A DNA stretch of 64,000 nucleotides from Yponomeuta sedellus (Eukaryota; Arthropoda; Insecta; Lepidoptera; Yponomeutidae). A program made the translations under genes and the position numbers. The DNA is taken from positions 5,287,274-5,351,273 of the forward strand of contig OW203734.1 of NCBI GenBank assembly GCA_934045075.1, written 5' to 3'. The notes beneath the pieces were generated by a model. That model had not been told where the DNA came from. It worked only from the letters and a program-made list of their open reading frames with translations, and ran no database searches. Numbering within the stretch: position 1 is the first letter of the stretch; every line of letters starts with the position of its first letter. Of this stretch, positions 31,738-42,856 are shown piece after piece.

Positions 31738-31983
31738 CATATTTTTGTCGGAAATGGTTCAAACGTACTCACATGGTAAAAAGTAATATTTTTGTCGGAA
31801 ATGGTACAAATGGACTCACACCCTAAAAAGTCGAGTTTTATTTGCAAAAAATTATTACCAACTATTGAGTAGTGCCCTCATGGATAGCCCAATAATTAGA
31901 CACTGGGACTCGCTTTTGTGCAAACCAAAGTATAATTTTGGAGTTGAACTTAAAAATTAAAATTTTAATTTCAACTCCAAAAT
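31738..31983. repeat. 47-bp tandem duplication and a palindrome
   Basis: 'atatttttgtcggaaatggt' begins at 31738 and 31785. Further on 31935-31948 pairs perfectly with 31970-31983 around an AT-rich inner palindrome. Confidence 0.75.
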
Positions 31984-32139
31984 GTTTAAAAATTTTAAAT
32001 TTTTAAATTTAATTAAATATTTTGTAATTTATGTATGGCTCTCACTAACATATTTAGTTTTATACTGAGTGTCATTTACTAACTACCTATGGATATTTAT
32101 CCGAAATAAAGAAATACAATACAATAACATAATCTTGTC

Positions 32140-32420
32140 TACCGCAGTTTATCGACTTTCCCATGGGAATAAGATATTTTCCCGCAGTAAAACGTAGCTT
32201 GTGTGTTATTATAATCCAGGGTGTATTACTCTATATTAAATTTTATTAAAACCGCTCCAGCCGTTTAGACGTGAAGAATTACTGAAGAAGATCATACAGA
32301 CCCACAAACTTTCGCCTTTATAATATTCGTTTGATGTGAAGTGTGATGTGATGTGGTATAGTGTGATGTGATGATATACATATATAGTATGAATCAATGG
32401 GCTGTGATAGTGTGATTCTG
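32140..32420. mobile_element. Helitron-like repeat with gtgat tail
   Basis: 'cccatgggaataagatattt', 'tcccgcagtaaaacgtagct', 'accgctccagccgtttagac' and 'ctttcgcctttataatatt', the order also seen at 35078-35525. Several 'gtgatgtgat' units follow. Confidence 0.55.
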
Positions 32421-32599
32421 TCAATAGTCAGTCTGGACATGGTTGACAATCGATACGGAATTTTTAGCCTCCAAATAGGTTTTATAAAATCGATACGTCA
32501 TCAGGTTTACCATCAGCACAGCCCTAAGGTGGCGATTTAGAGAAGTGCAATATTTTTGGCCCCTCGAGACGCGACCCCTCGTCGCCTAACAAAAGGAGC

Positions 32600-33000
32600 G
32601 ACTGCGCCGGAACCATGGCTTTGTTCAGACTTTTTACTTCTCCAGCCAACTGTCTAGGAGGCAAGATGCTTGGAGGCGGAGTGGTTTTTGCTCTGCTTAT
32701 TTTAATTAGTATTGGTCTTAGATGACTATGATGATTAGTCTTAGATGGACATGTTCACTTCCATGGTAGAAGCGCTGATTACCATGTGTTTCTCGTCAAT
32801 TTTATAATCTGTGCCGAAAAGACGGGCTTTTTGAGACTTTCTACTTCTGCCAGCCACGTATTTAAGAGGCAGGCTTGGCAGCAGTGGTTTTTTGTTTTGC
32901 TTATTTTAATTTGTATTGGTCTTAAATAAACGATGTATACGTCTATGGTAGAGCTGCTGATAGCCCTAAGTTTCTAGTAACCAATCTAATAATCTGGAAT
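32600..33000. repeat. About 200-bp repeated units (family I), left half
   Basis: Two units, each with 'ttttactt', 'gccaactgtct', 'ggcaagatgcttgg'-type blocks, 'tgcttattttaatta' and 'tccatggtaga'. They are separated from two more units (34640-35030) by the LINE inserted between. Confidence 0.65.
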
Positions 33001-34630
33001 AAATGAAATGAAATGAAATGAATTTTATTTGCTTAGAACGTGGTACATTATGATGACATGTTATTAAATATGAGCTCACATTCTGTTAGGTATGTCCTAA
33101 CATGCAAATATGATATTAAAGTTTATTTATGTAATAGAAATCTCAAAATAACATTATGAATTACAAATATCAAATCTGTCAAGTGCTAATCTACGTTGTT
33201 AATCTACAATGTCAAGGTGAAATATAGTAATTGAAATGTCAATTGCATTGTAAGTAAAATAGATTCAAATAAAATAGGTAATAATAAAATAAAAAAATAT
33301 CTGGAATGTTAAATGTCACTACTTCACTTTATCGGTCAGGAATTCATTTACGGAATAATAGCACTTTTGACACAGCCAATTATATAGTTCTTTCTTGAAC
33401 ATCGACCATCTTAATTTTACGAGTTCAACAGGTATTTTGTTAAAAACTCTTACAAGCATAGAGCCGCAATTTCTACTGTGCAAAGCCGTCCTACATGCTG
33501 GTAATATCAGTTTGTCTTCATATCGCGTTCTAAAGCTTAATGCCTGTTTTTTTGTCGTGAATAAGTTTTTATGTTTCATTACAAAACAAGCTGCCTCAAA
33601 AATATACATGCAAGGTAAAGTAAGTTGTATTTCTTAAAAAGCGGTTTGCAAGAGTCTAGTGGTTTAGCGGCCGCGATGGCACGTATACATCTTTTCTGTA
33701 TTATAAATGCTCTGTTCGACTCCGCAGAGTTACCCCATAGGATCAAGCCATAACGTATTATGGCAGCCACACATCCATGATATGCAAGGAGTGTAGTTTT
33801 CCTGTCTGCTATATTATTGAGTCTATATATTAAGTAAATTTTGCTATTTATTTTGCTAATGACCTGATCTATATGTCGTGACCAATTCAAGTTTTCGTCA
33901 ATATTAATACCTACGAATTTTGCACACGTTGTTCTTTCTATTTCTTCATTTTTACATTTTAGTTTTAAGTCAATTTGTATCATTTTTATGTTTTTAAATA
34001 GGGTATACTTTGTTTTGCTAGGGTTAACTTGCAAATTGTTTTTGTCTAGCCAAGCGCAAATACTTTGAATCGTTCTATTTATTTCTTCTTCAAAATGTAC
34101 AGTTTGGTAAGGTATTATTAAGGATATATCGTCCGCAAATAGTATGCATTTATGATTTGTTATTTTCGGTAGATCATTAATGTACAATAAAAACAATAAC
34201 GGCCCCAGAACACTGCCTTGAGGTACACCAAATTCATTTTTCTGTAATTCAGACCTGTAGGGCTCCATTTCATTGTCTTTGTTTATTTTTGATATTTCAA
34301 CAAACTGTAGACGACTTTTTAGATAACTTTTTATCCAATTGTAGCATATACCACGTAATCCATATTTTTCACACTTGTCTAGTAGGATTTTATGAGCGAC
34401 GTAATCGAAAGCCTTTGTCATGTCAAAATAAAGAACACAAGTATGATTTCCCTTATCTATGTATTGTGCTGTTTCTCTTACAAGCGAGAATGCTGCTAAA
34501 CTCGTCGATTTTCCCCTTTGGAAGCCATTTTGCTCTTGTTTGATGATGAAATGTTTATTTAGGAATTTATAGATTCTCGTGTGCATCGCTTTTTCAAATA
34601 TTTTGGATATAATGGGTACTAAAGCTACTA
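33001..34630 (-). mobile_element. 5'-truncated non-LTR retrotransposon
   Basis: Minus-strand element whose 3' end at 33001 has an imperfect tttca repeat tail. It carries most of a reverse transcriptase domain and a C-terminal region, and lacks the endonuclease (5' truncation near 34630). It sits inside the family I array, so it is the younger insertion. Confidence 0.85.
33319..34625 (-). pseudogene. Reverse transcriptase fragment with a frameshift
   Basis: RNA-directed DNA polymerase part of a LINE ORF2, used for target-primed reverse transcription. The frame opens inside a 5' truncation with 'PIISKIFEKAM'. Conserved blocks in order are NGFQRGKST, YFDMTKAFDYV, 'GVPQGSVLGPLLFLLYINDL', the catalytic box FADDIS, NLQVNPSKTK, and the thumb/C-terminal 'YGLILWGNS'. 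Near 33605-33620 the frame shifts by one base: ACIF runs into a stop, while 'IFEAACFVMKH' continues in the next frame to a stop at 33319. The catalytic residues are intact, but truncation and shift make it inactive. Confidence 0.88.
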
Positions 34631-34639
34631 AACAATCTA

Positions 34640-35030
34640 CTAATTCAGAACCAGAACCGCGGCTTTGTTAAGACTTATTACTTCTGTCAGGCAACTGTCT
34701 AGGAGGCAAGATGCTTGGAGGCGGATTGTGTTTTGTTCTGCTTATTTTAATTAGTATTGATCTTAGATGGTTGTGTTATACTTCCATGGTAGAGGAGCCG
34801 ATTACCCTGGGTTTCTGGTCAATCTTATAATTTGTGCCGGAACCATGTTTGTTTGTTTAGAATTTTTACTTTCGCCTGCCAAGATGCCAAGTCAGCCAAG
34901 TCTAGAAGGCTTATAATGTTTTGCTTATTTTAAATGCTACTGCTCTTAGATGGACGAATTATACTTTTATGGTAGTTGTGCTGATTACCTTAAGTTTCTC
35001 ATACACAACACAATGTAATAATCTGCGCCG
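34640..35030. repeat. About 200-bp repeated units (family I), right half
   Basis: Two further units ('gaggcaagatgcttggaggc', 'tgcttattttaattagtatt'), continuing the array interrupted by the LINE. Confidence 0.65.
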
Positions 35031-35077
35031 GATCCGCGGCTTTATTGAGACACTAGCTGCTGTGCCCCACGGTGTTA

Positions 35078-35525
35078 CCCGCGGTTTATCGGTATTTCCC
35101 ATGGGAATGAGATATTTTCCCGCAGTAAAACGTAACTTATGTGTCAATCCAGGGTGTCAGCTAAATTTAAAAACCTATTTAGAGGCTAAAAATTTCACCC
35201 ATGCCGGGATTCGAACCCGCAACCTCTGGCTATCCGTGCCAGCGCTCTACCAATTGAGCCAATGGGCGACTCACGGCATCAGTGAAAATTCGAACCTCTT
35301 TACACTATTCTCTGTATTACGTACAGGCAGCGACATCTGACTTAAGCAAATTGCATTACTTACAGCCCCGACTACCTACTTTGCAGTTAGGTTTTAGCAC
35401 GGGTTAGTGCATTAAAAATAAAAATAGTATAATAAATACTAAATGTTATTAAAATCGCTCCAGTCGTTTAGATATGAAGAAGTAACAAACATACACACTT
35501 ACAAACTTTCGCCTTTATAATATTA
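35078..35525. mobile_element. Helitron-like repeat split by SINE A
   Basis: Left part 35078-35161 ('cccatgggaatgagatattt'), right part 35443-35525 ('aaaatcgctccagtcgttta', 'ctttcgcctttataatatta'). Comparison with the intact 32140 copy shows the SINE lies between. Confidence 0.65.
35165..35440 (-). mobile_element. SINE family A, rearranged long copy
   Basis: Minus-strand head and extension (35165-35395), then 'agcacgggttagtgcattaa' in plus orientation at the right end, so the 3' end appears inverted relative to the body. Confidence 0.75.
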
Positions 35526-36176
35526 GAGTGATGTGATGATGTGACGTGATTGTACTTCTGCCAGGCTATTTTACAAGAAGCCTGTAAAAATTTAACCTGC
35601 TGTTGACTGTTCCACAAGAAGCGCATACCTACAAATAGTAAGTTTGTATCGTGGGGGTACTTTTCTTCGTTTTCATACCCTCTATAAATATCGGGACCAT
35701 ATTTATCCTTACTACCACAAAGTTCCAGTGTGTAATTCTTACGTAAATGTGCTATTTAAATAAAATTATTTATATTAACAGAAAATTAAAGTGCACAATT
35801 CTTTTGTAAAAATGCTATGTAAAATCTGTGGTAAAACTATTGTAAACGAGACTGCTCCCAAAGCCAAACCAAGCAATTGATTTTGTGGGGCTTTATTGTA
35901 ATATAGGTGACGTGTTCTATTTATATTTATAAATACATAGATGTAAATATCAATCTGTGTACATAAAACAATGTACATAGTTATACACACTGCAGATTAG
36001 TTTAATTAACCACGAATACAAACTAAAATGCACACTCCATTCCTAATTAGTATAGTTCCACGAACGTGCAACATTCGTACGTCACTGTCACGTGATGGTA
36101 AAGAGGCCAGCCGTTACTATCCGGTCAAAAATTTTGCTAAACTAGATTGCTTTAATTTTCAACGTAACTGTCTTAA
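35526..36176. other. Intergenic stretch without identified feature
   Basis: AT-rich; no coding signal recognised. Confidence 0.4.
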
Positions 36177-36506
36177 ACGATTACGAAGGTTAAGCAACAA
36201 AGGGCGTGTTCAGTGCAAGGATGGCTAAACAATCTATGACTAACACTAGTGGCATTTTTCCGAGCGGTTCCGTGCTTCGCAAGGCAAGTTAAGCAGTTGG
36301 TGCGGGCTGTCGTCAAATGATGGCAGTCGTTAAGCCAAGTCAGACGTCTCAGGGCGGCTTGATAACTTCTGACAGTAAAACCAGCAACTAGTCTTGCAAG
36401 CCTCCACCAATCCGGACCTGGCCCCCGTCGTGGACTATGGCCTATACCTTCCTCAGGAAAGAGACCCGTGCCTCTCGGTGGGAACATAATGGGTTGATGA
36501 TGATGA
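36177..36506 (+). mobile_element. 5S-rRNA-like SINE, full length (subfamily 2)
   Basis: Head 'acgaaggttaagcaacaaag', 'gcaaggatggctaaac', body 'cagtcgttaagccaagtcag', tail 'gggaacataatgggttgatg' followed by atg repeats. Confidence 0.82.
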
Positions 36507-36703
36507 ATTTTGAATATGAATTACAATATGAATTACAATATTAATTTTGAGTGGTTTGAAAACTATAGCAAAATGAACGTGCTTTAACAATAGCACAGAT
36601 AATATACAATAGATATCGAACAATAGATATGGAAAGAGTTTTTTTGAAGATATTCAGGTTTGTATTATTTTTCACACTCTCGTCCCTGTATTATTTTTAT
36701 TGA

Positions 36704-36746
36704 GAACGCATACAACCTTGTACGTAGTACAAGGTTGTATGCGTTC
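36704..36746. repeat. Perfect palindrome, 20-bp arms, 3-bp loop
   Basis: 36704-36723 is the reverse complement of 36727-36746 ('gaacgcatacaaccttgtac'); the loop is 'gta'. Confidence 0.95.
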
Positions 36747-36897
36747 CGTGGTAGCTATAGGTTTACGGCGTCCAAGTATTCCTCCTACTGTCCGTGAAGC
36801 GCCTAGTACTTTTGCCTTTGGGTGCAAGCTCAGGGCATATCTGCTTGAGCGGGAGAGACTTTTCCATCCTATACAACTTCTCGCCGCAAGTGACTGA
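36747..36897 (+). pseudogene. Possible LINE C-terminal coding scrap
   Basis: Open frame with IPPTVREAPSTFAFGCKLRA and 'YLLERERLFHP', resembling the 'LP..V..A.S...F...L..YL' end of many LINE polymerases. Weak evidence. Confidence 0.3.
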
Positions 36898-36949
36898 CAA
36901 TATGATCCCATCATATTCGTTATCATTAACTTAATAATGTAATTTATTT

Positions 36950-37120
36950 CATTTGTATTACAAGCCTACACCTTGTAATACAAATGTAATCTATAAAACC
37001 ATGTCCCAGGCACTACAGCGTCGGAGTGGTCCCTTCACCCATCTAGTGTGAGTGAGGATGCCACTGGACGCTGTTTAAATCATCTCATTAAGTAGATGCA
37101 CAAAAAAGCCAATATATATA
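36950..37120. repeat. Palindrome followed by repeat H, copy 3 (minus)
   Basis: 36950-36964 pairs with 36972-36986 (15-bp arms, 7-bp loop). 36993-37120 is repeat H in minus orientation ('gtcccaggcactacagcg'). Confidence 0.7.
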
Positions 37121-37245
37121 TACAAGTAAATTCATATATTTACTTATTTATTTAATCTTCTTTTTTAATTTATATATCTCTTTACCTACGTATTTATTGG
37201 TATGTAGATAGATGAAGAGGTAGAGAACACTTTATTGTACATAAA

Positions 37246-37351
37246 TCAGCCTAATTTAATCCACTGCTGGGCATAAGCCTCCTTTTTACTGCGCCATTCC
37301 TCACCGTTCTGTGCTAATCTGATCCATTTCTGACCAGCAACCCTCATGATG
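37246..37351 (-). pseudogene. RTE-like LINE, C-terminal end (piece 3)
   Basis: The minus strand reads MRVAGQKWIRLAQNGEEWRS, then KKEAYAQQWIKLG and stop, the standard RTE polymerase C-terminus. It continues exactly from the residues ending at 41349 once the inserted LINE is removed. Confidence 0.85.
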
Positions 37352-37371
37352 TTAGGTTATGGTTAGGTCCT

Positions 37372-37956
37372 TTGTTGAATGACAGGCTGACACAAAATGT
37401 GCTGAATAAATGCTATCCCCATTCAAGTTTTACTGACATTGTTAAAGAGCTGTTCAAAAGCCCAATACAGAACGACACAACCTACATTTTATTAGTAGGA
37501 AATAGCCAAGGTGTTAAAAAGACTGATATAAACAATATATTTGAATTATATGGTCAAGCTAAAGATGTCCAACCGTGGATGGGAAAATTAGTGTTTTGCG
37601 CTTTCCCATATTCTCAGTCCCTGTCAGCAAAAGAAAATAATGACATCCATAGCTTGAACATACACTTTCACCATTTGACATGTCGTCATAGTGACATATC
37701 ATTTTTTGATCTTAACAAATTTGTTAAGAATTACTTTTTGACGCGAGATACTGTGTACCTCACGAAAAATAGTCTACGTAAGTTAGCTACTTTGTTAGCT
37801 TACAATATTTTTGACTCTGTGGTTATAGGAATTATAACACAACCTGATAGGAATGACAACCGTGTTACTAGTATTAGTAATAATTCAACAGCGGGCTCAA
37901 ACACACAGTCAATGGCTTTAAACTGCCATCGCAGACAAAGGAAAACCCTAAGTTAG
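37372..37956 (+). pseudogene. LINE ORF1 C-terminal part, possibly SGNH-hydrolase-like
   Basis: Open for about 194 codons with no upstream start because the element is truncated. It contains 'TYILLVGNSQGVKKTDINNI', 'LVFCAFPYSQSLSA', 'NDIHSLNIHFHHLTCR' and 'RDTVYLTKNSLRKLATLLAY'. The last block resembles the 'D.VHL...G...LA' end of the SGNH/esterase ORF1 domains known from some CR1-type LINEs. That match is by eye. It overlaps the ORF2 reading frame by a few bases. Confidence 0.5.
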
Positions 37957-40781
37957 GTATCAATTTAGTTGCACAAAATATACAGGGTTTTTCCGGCAAA
38001 GACAATTTAATTGAACTATTTTTAGCAGATTTCAATGTAGATATTTTGTGTTTAACAGAACATTGGCTGAAACATTCTGAAATGTCATTTACTTTAAAAG
38101 ACTATTTAGCAGCAAGCACTTTTAACCGACAACACTCAATAAGAGGAGGTTCAATGATCTTTGTCAAAAGTAGTTTGAAAATGAAAGAAAGAAAAGATAT
38201 TGTCAGTCTATCTGTTGAACGTTTAATTGAGATATCGTGTGTGGAATTGGATAGGTATATAGTTATGTGTGTTTATAGGCCGCCACAATCAAATTATAAT
38301 GAATTTGAATTACTTATGGAGGATGCCTTAAAACGCCTATTCAGAACTACGAAGAGCATAGTGGTGTGTGGGGACTTCAATATAGATTTCTTAGTTCAAG
38401 GTCCACTTAAAACTAAACTCGCAAGCCTTTTCAGGTCATATAATTTAGATAATTTATTTACAGAACCCACTAGGACAACTGCTACTAGCGCTACCTGCAT
38501 AGATAATGTCTTTTGCAATTGTGAATATTTAGAAAAAGAAGTCATACATAAATTACAGTCGGACCATAGCGGGCTATGGGTAGTCCTACCGTCAGTACTG
38601 GAAGCAAAAAAATGCAATGAATTAAATTGTAGGCCAATAACAGAGAAAAAAATTGAATTATTTAAAAAAAATATAAACATAAAGTTAAATTCGTTGAATT
38701 TCGATAGCAATGATCCGAATACGTTATATCAAGTATTGTTTTCAACCATATCAAAAGAATTTGAACATGTTTTTAACGTAAAAAAAATTACAGAGTTAAA
38801 AAGCGGGTTTTCAGAATGGGCAACGCCAGGTATATATAGAAGTAGGAAAAGGCTTTATGAATTGTATGAAGAAAAACAATTCAATCACGATCCGACGTTC
38901 AAAGAGTACGTAAAAAAATATTCAAAAACTTTTAGACAAACTTGTTTAACAGCCAAATCGATAAGTATAAGTAAAAAAATTATGGCGTCTACTAATAAAA
39001 TAAAAACAGTCTGGCAAGTAATTAACAAAGAAACAGGTAAAACGAGACCTAAGGACCAGGGATTTGCGTTGAAGATCGAAGGTAAGTTAGTTAATTCGAA
39101 GAAGGACATAGCAGAAATATTTCAAACTTTTTTTAAAAACATGCCACAGCATATAACGGCTAGCTTAAATTCTTCCTCCCAATTAGCCGATACCTTACTT
39201 TTGGAAAGTACAAATCCATGTAAAGTTGACTTCCAATTCTCCCATATAACTACCTTAACTATTGTCAAAACATTTAAAGAGTTAAACTTAAAAAAGACTG
39301 AAGATTTGTGGGGGTTATCGGTTAAATTAATATCCACTATAATCAATATTCTAGCACCTTACCTTGCTTTGATTTTTAATAAATGTGTTGACCAGGGAAC
39401 CTTTCCTAATCTATTAAAGTTAAGTAAAATCGTACCCTTGTTTAAATCTGGTGATAGTGAAGATCCAAATAATTTCAGACCTATAGCAATACTGCCGGTG
39501 CTAAGTAAAGTTTTTGAGAAAGTAATATTACATCAATTGCAAACTCATTTTAGTATAAATAAGCTCTTCCATAAGAAACAGTTCGGGTTTACAAAAGGCC
39601 GCTCAACGACGGAAGCAGGCATAGCGTTAGTAAAGCATATCCTTGAGGCGTGGGAGGAGTCGCAGGATGCCATTGGGGTTTTCTGTGACCTTTCTAAGGC
39701 GTTTGACTGCGTTGACCACGAAACACTTCTCATAAAATTGCACCGATATGGTTTAAGTAATAAATCACTAAGTCTTCTTCGATCTTACTTAACAGACAGA
39801 ACTGTAAAGGTTGATATTAATAGAGTTAAATCCTCGGGTTCTGATGTAAAAGTAGGAGTCCCTCAAGGTTCTATACTGGGTCCGTTCCTTTTTTTGGTAT
39901 ATATAAATGATTTGCCCTACCTAGTAGAAAAGCTTTCGCAGATAGTGTTGTTTGCAGATGATACTTCCTTAATTTTTAAAGTAAAGAGAGGTATAAGTAA
40001 TGTAGACGATGTAAACAATGCTTTATCTACTATTCTAAACTGGTTCACTATAAACAATCTGATGCTAAATGCAAAAAAGACAAAATGCATCAAATTCTCA
40101 CTACCCAATGTTAAAAATGTTGACACGAGTTTAAAAATATCTGGTGAGAGGCTAGAGCTGGTAGAGTCCACGCTTTTTTTAGGCATAACGATAGACTCAA
40201 AACTGCAATGGGGTCAGCATATTGGATAACTGTCGGGTCGGTTGAGTTCAGCAGCGTTTGCAGTCAGAAAAATTAGACAACTTACAGACGTGTCGACGGC
40301 GAGGCTGGTCTATTTTAGTTATTTTCACAGTGTCATGTCGTATGGTTTGTTATTATGGGGACGGGCAGCAGATATAGAAACCATATTTGTCTTGCAAAAA
40401 AGAGCAATAAGAGCTATTTACAACTTAAACAGTAGAGAATCGCTAAGGGAGCGTTTTAAAGAAATAGGCATTCTTACACTGGCTTGCCAATATATATTCG
40501 ATAATATAATGTATGTCCGAAAAAATATAACAATGTTTAAATTAAATAGGGACGTTCATAACGTAAACACAAAGAATAGAAACAAGGTTGCTTGTACTAA
40601 ATCCCGATTAGCCAAGGTAGGCACATCATTTGTAGGTTACTGCGTTCGTTTTTACAACAAAATTCCAGAACGTGTTCTATGCTTGTCTGAAAATAAATTT
40701 AAAACTTTCATTAAAAATTCGCTATGTAAAAAGGCATATTATAGAATAGACGACTATATAAACGATCCTAATCCGTGGTAG
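37953..40781 (+). pseudogene. LINE ORF2: APE-type endonuclease and reverse transcriptase
   Basis: Nicks target DNA and copies element RNA at the nick. The frame is open from 37953 (or upstream) to 40226. The endonuclease has 'NLVAQNIQGF', catalytic-type 'LTEHW', 'VVCGDFNIDF', 'CIDNVF' and 'SDHSGLW'. The reverse transcriptase has 'FRPIAILPVLSKVFEKV', FGFTKGRST, 'FCDLSKAFDCVDH', 'GVPQGSILGPFLFLVYINDL', FADDTS and 'NLMLNAKKTK'. A single in-frame TAA at 40227-40229 (after 'WGQHIG') breaks it; the same frame resumes 'LSGRLSSAAFAVRKIRQL' and runs to a normal stop at 40781. No other defect is seen, so the copy is young or was recently inactivated. Confidence 0.9.
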
Positions 40782-41348
40782 TAAACCAATTCCACCGCGA
40801 TTTTATTGTTAAGTATAACTAAGTATAACATATTTTATAATACAAGTGTGTACAGACGACGTGATTGCATATTAATAACTATATGATACCTTATATAACT
40901 GACAAAAACTTAACTGCAAGTTTGCTAAAGGTCATTCGAATGGTAGCGTGGTGTTCGGGTCATCTATCTCCCTCCAAAATGGTTGAGACTGATGATGGCT
41001 GAGCACTGCGTTATGCTCGTGAACGAGTGCTGTTCGTGTGTCTGGCCGCAGCACTTATGTTTTCCCCTATTATTGTGAGACATTTGACTAATGTTTTGGC
41101 ATTTAGGGTTGTTAATGGCAATCATGAAATCTTATTAGGTTTACATATGGCAACTGATGTATTTGGTTTTAAGATGATTTGAGAAAAGATGGTCAGAGTG
41201 GAGTTTTTTTTTCCGCTGCCTTTTTCTCCACTACAACTACGGCCCGAAGGCGGCGGCTTACACTTTACATTGTACATTGACATTCAGCAAACAGAATGTA
41301 AATTCTTTACGTTGAAATAAAATTATTTGAATTTTGAATTTGAATTTG

Positions 41349-41744
41349 ATGTCGTCTGACCATCGTGTCGGTGGACTGCCTACTACCTCCTTCCCTCCCT
41401 TGGCCACCATTTCGATACTACCCTGGTCCACCGGCCGTCTTTCCTTCTAGCCCAGTGTCCCGCCCATCTCCACTCTAACTCTGTGATCCGCTCACCAACG
41501 TCTTCGACCTTGGTTCTTCGACGAATTTCTAAGTTGGGTACGCGGTCCACAAGCGATATGCCCAGCATGGCACGCTCCATCGTTCTTTGTGCAACTTTTA
41601 TTTTGTGCATATTTTGCTTGGTGAGCGTCCATGTTTCCGCACCGTAAGTAAGTATGGGCAGAACACATTGGTTGTAAACCTTGATCTTAAGAGATTGTGG
41701 CAGTTTAGTCTTAAAGATGTCATCCAGTTTAATAAATGCTGCCC

Positions 41745-41748
<4 letters not shown>
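41349..41748 (-). pseudogene. RTE-like LINE polymerase, central piece (piece 2)
   Basis: The minus strand reads IKLDDIFKTKLPQSLKIKVY, NQCVLPILTYGAETWTLTKQ, then RRTKVEDVGERITELEWRWA, GHWARRKDGRW and 'GSPPTRWSDDI', the thumb and C-terminal region of RTE-type reverse transcriptases. Both ends are cut by later insertions, not by decay. Confidence 0.88.
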
Positions 41749-41793
<45 letters not shown>

Positions 41794-42856
41794 CACCCAG
41801 GAGAAACCCCAATTACGGGTACCACCGGCTCGGGGGAGCACAGTGGTTATGTCGGACTCCCCGCCCTGAAAAGGGCGGTATACCGACTAAAACTCCTGGG
41901 GTGTTCCTCCGCACCGCAAAGGACGGGGCCACGGGGACGCTTACGCACACTTCCGCGACCCCGTCTGCGGGCGCCCTTTCGGGCACTCCTTCGGCGGCGC
42001 CCCTGCCCCATCGCATCGGACCGAACGACGGGGCGAGGGAACGCCGCATCTCTTCGTTGGAGCGCATAGTGGCCAAGTGCGAACCCCTTGGCCACCACAC
42101 GCCCCAACGCGCCGCCCCCTCCATCCCATTGTTGTGTGGTCCAATGGGATTAGAGGAGGGCGGCGCACCTCCTCGTTGGGGCGCATGGGGGCCAATGTCA
42201 ACTGTTGGCCCCCACACGCCCCACACTCGAGGCCCGTCACGTCGCCCACCAGCACTTCTCTGAAAGCAGAGAAGGCGGTGAGCGACCGCGCGGGCCCCCT
42301 CCGTGCCAGAAGGCACCCTCGGAACACGCAAGGGCGCCTTCCGGCCCGCCATGATGGAGGCAGAGGGTCCCCCGACCCTCCGCGTCCCGGCGGCCACTCT
42401 GGTCCGACTGGTACGATGCGCGCGCGCGCTTTCGCGCAGCGGCGCCCCCCCCAGTCGGTCCTTCATTCGGTTGGTCGCCTGGGTCCCGCTCCACAAAGTG
42501 AAACAGGGCCCACGCGACCCCTCCCGCCGTGATGGAGGCAGAGGGTCCCCCGACCCTCCGCCCACGGCCACTCTGGTCCGACTGGTACGAGGCGCGCGCG
42601 CTTTCGCGCAGCGGCGCCCCCCCCAGTCGGTCCTTCAATCGGTTGGTCGCCTGGGTCCCGCTCCACAAAGTGAAACAGGGCCCACGCGACCCCTCCCGCC
42701 AGATTATTCGCCGTTAGCCAGTAAGTTCCGTTAACAACTTACTGACTAACGCTCAGGGTGCACCGACCCCACCACTTGCCCCTCCACCTGGTTCATAGAA
42801 TCAGATGGAACGGAAAGCGGAGGGGTACACGTGAAGGTTATCTGGCATCGCACCCC
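41749..42856 (-). mobile_element. GC-rich 5'-truncated LINE (R1-clade-like), with poly(A)
   Basis: Minus-strand element ending in about 35 A (T on plus, 41749-41783). The 15-bp duplication 'aaatgctgcccatcc' is exact at 41734-41748 and 42857-42871. Two tandem 178-bp units begin at 42353 and 42531 with 'gatggaggcagagggtcccc'. A hairpin (agtaagtt...aacttact) lies near 42720-42745. GC content is extreme compared with the window. Assignment to R1-like elements is a guess from GC-rich 3' regions in moths; no polymerase domain is left. Confidence 0.85.

Larger units (their letters stand above)
37352..41348 (+). mobile_element. Jockey/CR1-like non-LTR retrotransposon, nearly complete
   Basis: It holds the end of an ORF1, a full ORF2 (endonuclease plus reverse transcriptase) and a 3' UTR ending in 'gaattttgaatttgaatttg'. 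It is inserted in an older RTE coding region with a short duplication ('gatgt', possibly 'tgatgt', on both sides). The 5' end looks truncated. The 3' end is shared with 22345-22505. Confidence 0.88.

Noticed and set aside
41587..42263. Plus ORFs with long phenylalanine runs
   Set aside because: They read the poly(T) complement of the LINE poly(A) tail.
41813..42734. Several long overlapping ORFs on both strands (up to 252 codons)
   Set aside because: Stop codons are rare here because of high GC; the frames overlap each other, cover tandem repeats and show no domain. I treat the region as LINE 3' sequence.
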